64,000 bases of DNA, from contig OV884015.1 in the NCBI GenBank assembly GCA_930367205.1, positions 106,394,509-106,458,508 on the forward strand, given 5' to 3'. Made by a program: the position numbers and the translations under genes. This document shows positions 1-9,971 of the stretch, in pieces (position 1 is the first letter of the stretch; each line of letters begins with the position of its first letter). The stretch comes from Acanthosoma haemorrhoidale. Taxonomy: Eukaryota > Arthropoda > Insecta > Hemiptera > Acanthosomatidae. The notes beneath the pieces are model-generated. The model did no database searches, was not told the origin of the DNA, and saw only the letters and a list, made by a program, of their open reading frames with translations.

Positions 1-378
1 GGGACAGCAAAAAAGTCGAACATCAAGCGTATCCAATCCTTTCAATTGAAAGTCCTGAGCACAATAGTAAATGACCCTTATTACGTCAGCTACAAAACAC
101 TTTATAGCGATCATAATATACCCTATATTCTTGAACTCATCCCTTCCTAATTCATGAAATTCCATAGTAACCTATCCAACCACCCTAATCCCCTAGTACA
201 TCATTGCACTGCACCACTTATCCCTATAGTCCTCCTTGGAGACTGAGTATGTGACAACGATGTGGGTTTAGGAGGTCTCTGGCCGTTTGTAAATGCTGTA
301 TGAATGAGCGAGTGAATGCATATTGTAAATATGTTATGAATGAGAACATGTAATTTTATCACTATAAAGAAGTTTCAA
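1..378 (+). mobile_element. LINE family A (Jockey-like), 3' end copy 1
   Basis: This is the 3' end of a Jockey-like non-LTR retrotransposon, entering the window already 5'-truncated. Its first ~240 bases match the last part of the ORF2 coding region seen in the other copies (GTAKKSNIKRIQSFQ in forward translation), followed by the characteristic tail with TGTAAATATG and ATGAATGA motifs and an end near the sequence TATAAAGAAGTT. Relative to the copy at 30822-31427 it lacks a block of 3' UTR around position 245, so it is internally deleted. It is non-functional. Family membership comes from direct comparison among some fifteen copies in this window. Confidence 0.85.
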
Positions 379-1751
379 TCCAATATTCAATAAAAAATAT
401 TAAAAAGGTTACATAATGCGATAGATTGCTTGCAGCATATAATATTATTTTGTATCATAGATGAGAGTGTAAATATTCAATATTTATAAAATATGCTATT
501 GGCCTTGGGTCGAATGATTATGCTAAATATTATGTTTAATGTTATTTGTGCATTATTATTACAGACAACGCTTAATAAAGATATTCCTGTAGATTCTGAA
601 AATTACCATCGATCACATATATTTTCCATAAAAAAAAGAGAAATGCAAACAGTACCTAAGATTTTTCCGTAAAAATTCAAAACGGGAATATAGACGGCAA
701 AAAGACTTGCACAGGCTCCTGTATTTCAGATTTATCCTGGAAAGAATAAACCAGCTCCTCGTCAACCCGGACCTTCAATGGGGAACCCTCTCCTCAATTA
801 TCCCTAAGGTATTTGTTGGCTGTTCTTGGGATCTTATTACTCAAGGGTCTCTCCTCGGAGGATCCGCTCTGCTAATAAGGACCTCTTCAATGATGGGGTC
901 CCTCGGGATCGAACTGGCGTAGAGTTGCTTGAGGCCGCAAAGACCTGAAACTAATTACGACAAGGACTTTTGTCTTTCTGTTGAGGGCTTAGAAGGTCTT
1001 AGTCTGAGGATGCACTTGACTGACCGCGGTTGTGAAACTTTGAAAACAAGATTAATTACTGATCTGAATCCAAACTTTACTCTTAAAAGTAATTCAAATA
1101 TTAGCAATAAGTGCTTTCAATTCCGCGAGTAACAAAGGACTGCTTGACAAAATGAAGGGACTGGATCATCTGTTAACGATTTGAAATCGTTTTGTTAAAC
1201 AGGAAATTACAAGTATTTTGCATATCACCAGGAGTACCGGAAGGTGTTACCTTAAGCCCTTTACTTTATTATCTTTACATTCCTTAACATTATAACAATG
1301 TTTTAGCCCTTTTTACAAGCATCAAGACTTTGCGTTATAACAGTACACACTGGCATAATATGGACACATACAGCCCAGGACTTCACAACTACTAAGAGGA
1401 GATTGTTCTAATACTTCTACAAGCCACTCGCTCAAAATATCTATATATGGTTTAATCATTAGATAGTTTAACATATATTTTCGGTGTTATCTGTCCGTCA
1501 GTTTTTAGTTTTGTACTCACAAGTCCATTTTGACAATATATCATACAGGCCTCCCCATGGTATTGAGAATAAATATTTGCTCCAAACATTAAGGAAATGT
1601 TTTCAAGGATGGTTATTTGGATTTCGTTGATTATTTTTATGTGTTCAAAGTCCTTAACGAATAAACTGATAAGACAAATATCAATAGATACTTATGAATA
1701 TCCGGCCAATTTTCTTAAATACTAATGGAATTGTCATGAAAATACATATAT
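379..1751. other. Unassigned AT-rich stretch
   Basis: No recognisable gene. A same-frame pair of open stretches at 707-922 and 929-1132, split by a TAG, gives a protein that I do not recognise; it could be a decayed transposon fragment because the local GC content is higher than in its flanks. The right end (about 1735-1751) is a TA-rich stretch that served as target for the gypsy insertion. Confidence 0.4.
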
Positions 1752-2110
1752 ATGTAAAGAAAACACATGCTTTTCTTAAGTTTATATTTGCCGCCGCTGA
1801 GCATGTCTTATATTTGACACCAGATGTCAGGTCGGACAGCTGTGATAGCGAAGAAATTAAATTAACTGTTAACCACATGGAAAGATATAATCATTTGTTT
1901 AAACGATCGAAGTTTTTATTTTAATTTAATTTTCAAAAAGAACCTGAAATACCGATGTAAGGACTTTTAATGTCGTTTCTGTTGTATTTTCAGGTGAGAT
2001 GAATGTTTTGTAAATTTGTTTAAAATTGTAAATACGAATTATAAATAAACTGTTGTATTTTCAGAACCGCATTTCAGTCTCTATTTCCACCAAAGGTGAA
2101 ACCTCATTAT
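1752..2110 (+). repeat. 5' LTR of gypsy element 1
   Basis: A 359-bp direct repeat matching 6441-6798, beginning ATGTAAAG and ending CTCATTAT. It contains an AATAAA at about 2043-2048, a plausible polyadenylation signal. T-rich and TAAT-rich DNA lies upstream of the putative transcript start near 1966-1968. Differences from the 3' LTR are scattered substitutions plus a small block near 1805. The outermost base could shift by one or two because flank and LTR are both TA-rich. Confidence 0.93.
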
Positions 2111-2111
2111 A

Positions 2112-2122
2112 AAACGACATTA
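2112..2122 (+). promoter_or_regulatory. Putative self-complementary primer-binding site
   Basis: Directly after the 5' LTR, where the primer-binding site belongs, I see no tRNA complement beginning with TGG. Instead AAACGACATTA is the exact reverse complement of TAATGTCGTTT at 1968-1978 inside the same LTR, and that sequence is retained in the 3' LTR at about 6656-6666. In Tf1-like Ty3/gypsy elements the first eleven or so bases of the mRNA fold back to prime reverse transcription. If transcription starts near 1966-1968 the same geometry applies here. The complementarity is seen directly; the mechanism is inferred. Confidence 0.6.
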
Positions 2123-2143
2123 GCTGCAACTATTTCAGGATAG

Positions 2144-3184
2144 ATGGAGAAATTGAGGTTTGATTTTGCTATAAAACCAACGGCAGATGGAAAATCGGAT
2201 GTTATGTGCATTACGTCGATAGCTACGCCTTATGGACGGATTTTTGAAATACCACCCGATTTTCAACCTGAAAATCTACATCAAGAAATCACAAACACTC
2301 CAAACTATGCCAAGGTAAAAAAATCATTAACTAAAAGACATCAAACAAGAAAAATATGGATAACCCTAACGGGGAATTTATCAAAAATATACTTAGATAA
2401 TAAAAATAATTTACAATTTAATGATATCTAGAGGAAAATATCGAAAATTCAGATACTTCAGAACATAAACCTAGTGGTCAAACGCTAGAAAAACTATTGG
2501 AGAAATTTCTTGACGATAAACAAACAAAATCTGAAACAAAAAATTTAGGTAAAATATCAAAAGATTTCATGATAGATAAATTTTCGGGTAGAAGCCAAAA
2601 TGCAAACCAGTGGATTGGGGTTTTTAATACAGAATGTCAACTTTTCCAAATCGATGACGACAAAAAGAAGATTGAAATTTTAAAACATTTTCTGGAATAC
2701 TCAGGTATGGAGTGGTACAGCTGCATGTTAATGAAACTTACAGTGGAATCTGAATGGGACACATGGGAAAAAAAATTTTGTGAGACCCATTAGATATGCT
2801 CTCGCCTTTAAATATCAAGGGGGCTCATTGCTTGAATATGCCCTAAAAAAGGAAAAATTATTGCTTGAAATTAGGAAATCAATTGATACTGGGACATGTA
2901 TAAACCTTATAGCTTTCGGTTTACCTAATAATGTGGCTGATAAAATTGACAGAGCACCTTTAAAAGGAACGGAAGATTTTTACAATGAAATAGGGAAATT
3001 AGAACATCTTCTTGAGAAGAATAAATATAGCAAAAAAAGTGTTATATATTCTGACTGAAAATTTAAACATATTGAAGAAAAAAAGCCATGCCGAATCTGT
3101 GTTGAGAAAAAAGGGAAACGATTTTACCATCCTGAGGAAAATTGTTGGTTTAAAGAGAAAAATCAAAAAGCAGCTCTGAAATCT
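2144..3184 (+). pseudogene. gag pseudogene of gypsy element 1
   Basis: Remnant Gag, the structural nucleocapsid precursor. The ATG at 2144 opens a frame that stops at 2429. The similarity continues in the next frame (about 2431-2770), then returns to the first frame after an A-run at about 2768-2775, where a homopolymer slip explains the shift. A TGA at 3056-3058 interrupts it again. A cysteine/histidine cluster at about 3089-3153 (CRIC, then a spaced H and C) looks like a long CCHC knuckle, in frame with the downstream protease. Net effect: two compensating frameshifts plus one stop in what was probably one continuous gag-pol frame. It cannot produce full Gag. Confidence 0.8.
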
Positions 3185-6100
3185 GTGAATAACTCTGAAT
3201 ACGAAATTGAACTGAATGAGAAGAATCCAAAAAAACTAGAGGTGCCACCATTGATCAAAGTCAAATTGCTATTAAATGATACTTTGAAAGTTTCTGGAAT
3301 TTATGATTCTGGTTCGAATGTGTCATTAATTAATGCGAAATTACTGAAAATAAAGCCAAAACAATATACAAGTAATACACAAATAGTAAACTTGAAGACT
3401 ATCAATGGTGAGAAGAAAACAAAAGGTATGATAACTCTAAAAATAAAAATCTACAATATAGAGGGAGTTATGGATATATTTGTAGTCGATAATGATAACT
3501 TTAACTACGATTTTCTAATTGGTTTGGATTGTATCAAACATTTCAAATTGATACAAAATGAAGAATTAAAAATCATACAATGTAACAACCCAGAAAGCAA
3601 GGAAATGGCTTCAAATGAAGAGGATATAAAAAACAATAACTACAATAAAAATAGCAATTCGAATTTAACAGGTAATGATACATTGTTCAATTCTGAAAAA
3701 CAAGAAACTAGACACATGGACAAATGTGAAATCAATTTCAATGAACATATTAACACAGATGATTTTGAAATTACAGTAGACCATCTAGATTTATACAAAA
3801 AAATAGAAATTGACAAGTTGATAGAAAAATATAAACCGGTCTTCGCCAAAGATAATTATGACGTTGGTACTGTAAAACATTATGGAGCTCATATTGACTT
3901 GATGGTGGACAAATACTGTTATAAACGTCCATACAGATGCACAGTGGAAGGTAGAAGACAAATAGAAAACCAAATATCAAAACTATTAGAAAAGAATTTG
4001 ATTGAGGAATCTTACAGCCCATTTGCTGCCCCAGTTACTCTGGCATATAAAAAAGAAGATGAACAAAAATCAAGGCTACGTATAGATTTCAGAGAATTGG
4101 ACAAAATTGTCGTCCCTCAATCACAACCTTTTCCGTTGATTGAGGATTTGATGGTAAAAACTGTGAACTGTAGATATTTTTCTACTTTTGACATAAATTC
4201 AGCATTTTGGTCAATTCCTTTGAAAATTCAAGATAGATACAAAACTGCATTTGTTACACAACAAGGTCACTTTCAATGGACATGTCTCCCATTTGGATTA
4301 AAGACTGCTCCGGCTATTTTCCAAAGAATATTGAGCAACATCATAAGAAAATACAAACTTTCTGATTTTGCAGTAAATTTTATAGACGATATATTAATTT
4401 TTTCAAAAACTTTTGAAGAGCATATACTACGTCTATGAAGATTGCTGGAGGCAATTCTAACAGAAGGTTTTAGACTAAAATTTTCGAAGTGTACTTTTGC
4501 AAATAAGTATGCCAAATATTTAGGTCATATAATAGAAAACAATTCAATCAGGCCTCTGAAAGATTATTTAACCGCTGTCAAGAACTTTCCAGTTCCAGAA
4601 ACGAAAAAAATATACGTCAATTCCTAGGAAAAGTAAATTTTCATCATAAATTTGTACCACACAGTGCAATTATCCTGGAGCCATTACACAATTTGTTACG
4701 GAAAGATGTGAAATTCTTATGGTCCTCAGAATGTCAGGAATCATTTGATCAAATAAAGGCATTGCTATGTTCAGAACCAATTCTACATATCTTTGATCCA
4801 GAACTACCTATAAATATTTACACGGATGCTAGTATTAGAGGAGTGGGAGCAGTGCTGAAACAAGAAGATAAAAATGGGGACAGTAAGCCGGTTGCTTACT
4901 TTTCAAAAAAGTTAACTGAAGCACAAAAAAAGAAAAAAGTTTTTGTCCCTTGAGTGTTTGGCAACAAAGGAAGCTGTGAAATATTGGCAGCACTGGCTTA
5001 TGGAACTCGAATTTATAGTCTACTCGGATCATAAACCATTAGAAAATTTGAACATCAAAGCCAAAACTGATGAAGAACTAGGGGATTTGATGTATTATTT
5101 ATCTCAATATAATTTTAAAATCAAGTATAACCCGGGAAAATCGAACTAAGAAGCAGACTGTTTAAGCCGAAACCCGGTTTTAGAACCCTATGAAAATACT
5201 GAAGATTTTTTGAAAGTAGTCAATTTAATAAACCTAGAAGAACCTAGAAGAAAAAATTACCAAAACACAAATCTAGACTTACAAACTAGAAAACTTATAT
5301 TGGAAAATGAAATTTGCTACAAAAATAATAAAAGAAGCAAAAAAATCGTACTATCAGAACAACATAGCAAAACTCTAATAAAGGATGTCCACAATACTTA
5401 CTGCCACATTGGGAGAACCCAAGTAACAAATAAAATAACACCATTCTACACATCAAAAATATTATCAAAAACATTAAACAAATTTGTAATGAATGTGACG
5501 TTTGTTTAAAAAACAAATCAAGGAGGAAACCAAAATATGGTTTAATGTCATACTTAGGTCCATCAACACGCCCCTTTGAAATTATATCTATTGATACCAT
5601 TGGAGGCTTTGGAGGATCACGATCAACAAAAAAATACTTACATCTCCTAGTTGATCATTTCACAAGATACGCTTATATTACAACATCAAAAACACAAAGC
5701 TCTAGCGATTTTATAACACTAATCAAAAAAGTCGCACAAGATAACACTGTTGGTGTGGTGTTAACAGGCCAATACCCTGGCTTAAATTCCAAAGAGTTTA
5801 AACAATTTTTGAAGAACGAGAACATAAGCATGGTTTTCACTGCTGTGGATGCACCATTCTCAAACGGACTTAACGAAAGGCTAAATCAAACTTTAGTCAA
5901 TAGGATAAGATGTAAAATAAATGAAAGTGATAAGAAAACAGCGTGGACTACTATTGCACAGAAATGCGTGGAAAAATATAACGCAACAGAACACACAGTC
6001 ACTAAGTTTGCACCAAAATATCTTTTGGAAGGCGAAAATGTGAATATTCTACCACTCCAATTGATATCATGAAGTTCAAATGAAGATCTGGAAAGAGATA

Positions 6101-6378
6101 GGAAACTTGCCCTTGAAAACACAATAAAATCACATAATTATAATAAAAGAATATTCGACCGGCATAGGAAAGAATACATAATGGAAGTAGGCGACAGAGT
6201 CTTCGTGGAAAATGGAAACCGATTAAATAGGAGAAAATTGGAAGAATTGAGGATTGGACCTTATAATATTCTGAAGAAGATCTCCAATTCAATCTACGAA
6301 GTTGATACGGGACACAGGAAAGCAGAATCGAACCTCTACCATATTATGAAACTGTGTCCAGTGATTATTGATAAATAA
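3185..6378 (+). pseudogene. pol pseudogene of gypsy element 1
   Basis: Decayed Pol polyprotein. The 3185-4438 segment has an aspartic protease (IYDSGSN, D41 of this segment, DSG in place of DTG) and the RT fingers and palm, ending with FIDD (D401, D402) shortly before a TGA at 4436. The frame resumes at once; RNase H (YTDAS) follows at 4693-4953 after a frameshift near 4607, then another shift near 4935 and a TAA at 5147. The integrase HHCC region lies at about 5360-5520 and the catalytic core at 5545-6072. The second catalytic Asp appears replaced by Gly (VVLTGQYPG), while the Glu in LNERLNQ is kept. A GPY/F-like segment (RIGPYNIL) closes the protein at about 6260. It has four or more disabling lesions and is not functional. 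Confidence 0.92.
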
Positions 6379-6426
6379 ACGGTTACGTACGGTGTCATTT
6401 GTGGTTGTTTTTTTTTGTTTTTTTCT

Positions 6427-6440
6427 AAAGGGGGGGGGAG
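6427..6440 (+). other. Polypurine tract of gypsy element 1
   Basis: AAAG followed by nine Gs and AG lies immediately upstream of the 3' LTR, the expected position of the plus-strand primer for reverse transcription. Confidence 0.85.
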
Positions 6441-6798
6441 ATGTAAAGAAAACACATGCTTTTCTTAAGTTTATATTTGCCGCCGCTGAGCATCTAACTA
6501 TAGACACCAGATGTCAGGTCGGACAGCTGTGATAGCGAAGAAATTTAATTAGCTGTTAACCACATGGAAAGATAGAATCGTTTGTTTAAACGATCGAAGT
6601 TTTTAGTTTTATTTAATTTTCAAAAAAGAACCCGAAATACCGATATAAGGACTTTTAATGTCGTTTCTGTTGTATTTTCAGGTGAGATGAATGTTATGTA
6701 AATTTGTTTAAAATTGTAAATACGAATTATAAATAAACTGTTGTATTTTCAGAACCGCATTTCAGTCTCTCTTTCCACTAAAGGTGAAACCTCATTAT
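6441..6798 (+). repeat. 3' LTR of gypsy element 1
   Basis: The second copy of the LTR at 1752-2110, starting ATGTAAAG right after the polypurine tract and ending CATTAT before an (AT)n run. It keeps the TAATGTCGTTT motif and the AATAAA signal. Several substitutions separate the two LTRs, so the insertion is not recent. Confidence 0.93.
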
Positions 6799-7030
6799 AT
6801 ATATATATATATGCTTTCAACCGGATGTTTTCCAACTTATTTGGAGAAGTTCCCACTAGATGTAACACTGGAGAGGACAAGACGGGTGGTTTCAAGACCT
6901 GTCGATCTTAGTCAGTCACTGAGAGGACAAGACGGGGGGTTTTAAGACCTGTCGATCTTAGTCAGTCACTGAGAGGACAAGACGGGGGGTTTTAAGACCT
7001 GTCGATCTTAGTGAGTCACTGAGAGAACAA
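6799..7030. repeat. (AT)n and a 50-bp tandem repeat
   Basis: A short (AT)n at 6799-6812 is followed, at 6871-7020, by three consecutive 50-bp units starting GAGAGGACAAGACGG and containing CCTGTCGATCTTAGTCAGTC, with a fourth degenerate start at 7021. The second and third units are almost identical and the first carries a few changes. I recognise no function. Confidence 0.9.
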
Positions 7031-7307
7031 TTAGGTACGCTCTCGTAAGTGATAACCGACCCATTTTGTTTCTCAGTTGTTTCCGATCTGTAGCAGTTTG
7101 TACATTTTGTGCTCTAGCTATTTGTTGAGTTGTTAGATCAGGTTCACTAACATTATTTTTTTAATTGTTCCAATCTAGCTGAGTCCTCACAAAGAAGATT
7201 GTAAAATATAACATACACATGTTATAGAAGCTTCGCCATCATTATGTAACATTTTAATATTTTCATGTATATTCATATATTCATGTAAAATTAAGGACAA
7301 TTTGATG

Positions 7308-7905
7308 ACAAAGAAAATTTTTTATTTTTTATTTTCAAAACTTCTTTATTTTTATAGATACAATGAACAAAAAATTATTGGATTACAGTTTGCTCCTCGT
7401 ACTGCATACCCAGATGCATTCGATGGAGTAAATAAATATGTTACATTTCAATTTGTAGTAAAAAAGTCAAAAAACAAATCTACAACACTTGGTGATGAGG
7501 CTCACCTTCAGCTTAAAACCGTGAAAACACTAAAAAACTAAAACCTAAACCTATAACCTAAGACTATAGCGTTCCAGCCGCGACGGCGTCTTGCCATCGA
7601 TGGGGGGACGGAGCGGGAGTTATCGTGTTAAACACCGGATCTGTCAAGTATTGCAGGGAGTCAAAAAATTTGATCTCGTGAAGCTCACTGTTGATCCGCC
7701 ACTCGAATGAAGTACCTCTCACCACTTTCATCAGTATATCGTTTTGGAATCGTTGGAGTCACCGATCTGTCTTATGCCTCAGATAACGAAAAAGCGGTGC
7801 ACCATACAGCAGAGCAGGCCTGAGTATGCTCTTGTAGATCAATAGCTTGAGACGGAGTGATAGTAGAGGAAATGGTCACCCATTCTAAACTTCAGTTCCA
7901 GAGCA
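7308..7905 (-). mobile_element. LINE family C (Jockey-like), copy 1
   Basis: The 3' part of a second Jockey-like LINE on the minus strand, matching 16283-16890. Reading leftwards, the RT C-terminal region (KLLIYKSILRPALLYG, then RFQNDILMKVVRGTSF) is followed by a 3' UTR ending in the T-rich run near 7311-7345, which is the A-rich tail of the element. Stops and small deletions break the frame. It is a 5'-truncated, dead copy. Confidence 0.8.
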
Positions 7906-8448
7906 GCCATATTTCTGAGATCTACTTATTTAGTCTTTTTTTCAGCTGTACGACCTGTGCAAACAAACTAAGTTTAGTTTAGTAGGACTGAGTACGAGTT
8001 GCCTTTGCGAAAGATTTAATTTTGTCACATTTGCTCATAACAAATAGATGCCAGGTGAAAGAGCCAACTAAAACTAGAACTAATTAATACGTAAACTGAA
8101 ATGGCGGCATATTATATGTAGGAAAACAAAAATGTTATCATTTCCAATCCTGTTACTTTTACATGTCTGACGATCTCAAATGCAAGTTTTGTTAATTTAT
8201 TACAGTCTATTTACTTCTCCATACCATTATTCATAAACATTAACCCCCTATTTATTATATTATGTGCTATAGATGTGAATGATGTTGCTTTATTTTATTT
8301 TTCCTACTTCAATGTACCTATCGAGAGTACAAACAAATATGCTTTCATCCCTGCTTAAATGAGTTACTCGTGGCATGTGAATACCTCTTTTCTCTGGGCA
8401 ATTGAGTAGGCAACTGAATAGAGCTATATATATATATATATATATATA
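7906..8448. other. Unassigned sequence and (AT)n
   Basis: No gene or repeat recognised, except a perfect (TA)n run at about 8424-8448 that was the target for the second gypsy element. Confidence 0.5.
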
Positions 8449-8628
8449 AGTTAAGTCCAGGCGCCGCTAGTGCCCAGCCTTAATCCCCAAACATATGTTA
8501 TCTGTATATGTTTACAGGTAATACCTATAGATAGAGGTATCTTGGTCTAAATAAAGGAGTCTTGTTATAACGTTCTACGTGTTCTTATTACCAACCTTTC
8601 TTAGCTTGTAATTCAATAAACATTAACT
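8449..8628 (+). repeat. 5' LTR of gypsy element 2
   Basis: A 180-bp LTR beginning AGTTAAGTCC and ending CATTAACT, with an AATAAA near 8552. It matches 13598-13777 except for G/C in the AAATAAAGSAGTC stretch and A/T in the GTAWTTC stretch. Such short LTRs are unusual for insect gypsy elements. Confidence 0.96.
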
Positions 8629-8645
8629 GGTGCCGAAACCCGGGA
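8628..8645 (+). promoter_or_regulatory. tRNA-Phe primer-binding site
   Basis: TGGTGCCGAAACCCGGGA abuts the 5' LTR. It is the reverse complement of the 3' end of eukaryotic tRNA-Phe including the CCA tail (acceptor strand TTTCGGC, discriminator A). This is where reverse transcriptase starts minus-strand synthesis. The tRNA-Phe 3' end was matched from general knowledge, not by a search. Confidence 0.85.
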
Positions 8646-8723
8646 ACCGTGGAGAAAGAGAGTTATCGAGTGCGAGCGTAATTTTTTTTTGTTTTTTTTT
8701 CTTCTATACGCGAAAGAGAGAAG

Positions 8724-9914
8724 ATGACTGAAGGAGGAGTTTTGAGACAGCCCGTCTTGAATCTCGTAGAGGGAGCAGATATTAGAAGAGTGGGAACTAT
8801 GCCAGAAGTTCATGCCACGGCGCTCGCGCTGATGAGGGTAAAAGCGATGAATACCCAGGATCTGAGGAAGGCTGTTGCGGAGCTGGAGAGATTCACTGGG
8901 GAACTGGGTGAGCTGAACCATTTCCTAAAAGGAGGAGACCGTCTCACAGCTTTAATTGGAGCTAAAGCAGAAGAAAATTTAATAGATCCCAGAGACGCGG
9001 AATCGTTGAAGGCGGCCCTGATATGTCGGGTCAAGAGAAGTATACTGAATCAAATTCAGGCAGATGAAGAAACCCCGTGGGAATTAATTAAGATGAGATT
9101 GAAGAAGGCGTACGGAGGAGGACGATGGACTCCCGAGGAGGACATATTCCAAATGTTTAGGGAGACAAAGTCCCCAAGACAAAGTAACGGGCAATATGCT
9201 GCGGGGTTAGTAGTCCGTTTCAATAAGATAACGGAGAAGATGAGAGAGTCGATTAGCGTAGAAGAGGTGGAGGGTAGAATGGGATTCTTATCCACAATTC
9301 TAAAAGTGCAACTGGCCAAGGAGACAGGAAGAAAGGAAGGATTCTCTGATGAGCGCTCGTTCTCGGAGTGTGCACAATCAATGATCGACACTAGTGCCAA
9401 GGAGGAAGAAGTGAGGGTGCAAGACGTCGACAATGAGTGGAGCCGAGTTGCATACAAAAGAACCCGGACCCTGAAACCAACCTGGAGGAGACCAGAAACG
9501 TCCGTTATTGGCAGAGACAAGGGAACGACAGGAGAAAGAAGATTTAGAGGAACGAGACCGAGGTATGCCCCGCCCAGGGAAGAAAGAAAATGCCATGGAT
9601 GTAGGAAGGCAGGACATTTAGTGGCACAGTGTCCTCGAACAAAATGTTTTGAGTGTGGAGTGGAAGGACACATCGCGAGGCATTGCCCGTATATCTTCCG
9701 GAGGAGAGAATACCAACGACCAGAACCAATGGAGGTAAACACTCAAGAAGTAAGAGAGAGACGGAGCATGACACATGGGGAGAGTGGATCATCAGAAGAT
9801 GAGTCATCAGGGACTTCGGGAACTGAAGGAGAAGAAGCGAGGCGCAGCAGAAACAGGAGACAGACAGGGCAGAAGGTCGAGTCACGTAGATGGGAGCAAC
9901 GTGATGAAGCCTGA
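8724..9914 (+). CDS. gag: Gag polyprotein of gypsy element 2
   Basis: A 396-residue Gag, the capsid/nucleocapsid precursor that packages the element RNA into cytoplasmic virus-like particles. The N-terminal ~270 residues form a retrotransposon-Gag-like helical capsid region rich in charged residues. Two classical CCHC zinc knuckles follow at about residues 290-325 (CHGCRKAGHLVAQC and CFECGVEGHIARHC, both CX2CX4HX4C), then an acidic/serine-rich and basic tail. The ATG at 8724 lies 78 bases after the primer site and is the first in this frame. It ends with UGA at 9912-9914; the same frame stays open through the next 19 codons into pol, so readthrough, or a mutated single ORF, is likely. Confidence 0.93.
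   Translation: MTEGGVLRQPVLNLVEGADIRRVGTMPEVHATALALMRVKAMNTQDLRKAVAELERFTGELGELNHFLKGGDRLTALIGAKAEENLIDPRDAESLKAALICRVKRSILNQIQADEETPWELIKMRLKKAYGGGRWTPEEDIFQMFRETKSPRQSNGQYAAGLVVRFNKITEKMRESISVEEVEGRMGFLSTILKVQLAKETGRKEGFSDERSFSECAQSMIDTSAKEEEVRVQDVDNEWSRVAYKRTRTLKPTWRRPETSVIGRDKGTTGERRFRGTRPRYAPPREERKCHGCRKAGHLVAQCPRTKCFECGVEGHIARHCPYIFRRREYQRPEPMEVNTQEVRERRSMTHGESGSSEDESSGTSGTEGEEARRSRNRRQTGQKVESRRWEQRDEA
9912..9914 (+). other. In-frame UGA between gag and pol
   Basis: The only stop separating gag from pol. The codons after it (9915-9971) are open and lead straight to the pol ATG at 9972 in the same frame. Either a readthrough signal, as in gammaretroviruses, or a CGA-to-TGA type mutation of an originally fused ORF. 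I see no CTA directly after the stop, so a classical strong readthrough context is absent; I did not model an RNA structure. Confidence 0.6.
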
Positions 9915-9971
9915 GGAGCGTGTTGGCAGAGAGGCGACCGCATCCTGAGATGTAATGCAATTCGGGAGAGG

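Larger units (their letters stand above)
1752..6798 (+). mobile_element. Ty3/gypsy LTR retrotransposon 1 (old, defective)
   Basis: A complete but degenerate Ty3/gypsy element of about 5 kb: 5' LTR, gag, protease, reverse transcriptase, RNase H, integrase, polypurine tract and 3' LTR in that order, with no env. It is flanked by ATAT on both sides inside TA-rich DNA, the target preference known for several insect gypsy elements. The LTRs differ at roughly one position in twenty and the reading frame is broken by several stops and frameshifts, so it is an old insertion without coding capacity. Gag, the zinc-finger segment, protease and RT share one frame once two small compensating shifts are allowed for, suggesting an ancestral single gag-pol ORF. 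The primer site looks self-complementary (see the primer-site entry). Confidence 0.93.

Noticed and set aside
707..1132. Two same-frame open stretches that might be a small gene
   Set aside because: Interrupted by TAG, no recognised domain, no splice signals found.
9056..9742. Long antisense open frame over gag
   Set aside because: A shadow of the purine-rich gag coding strand; no domain, and overlaps the zinc knuckles in antisense.
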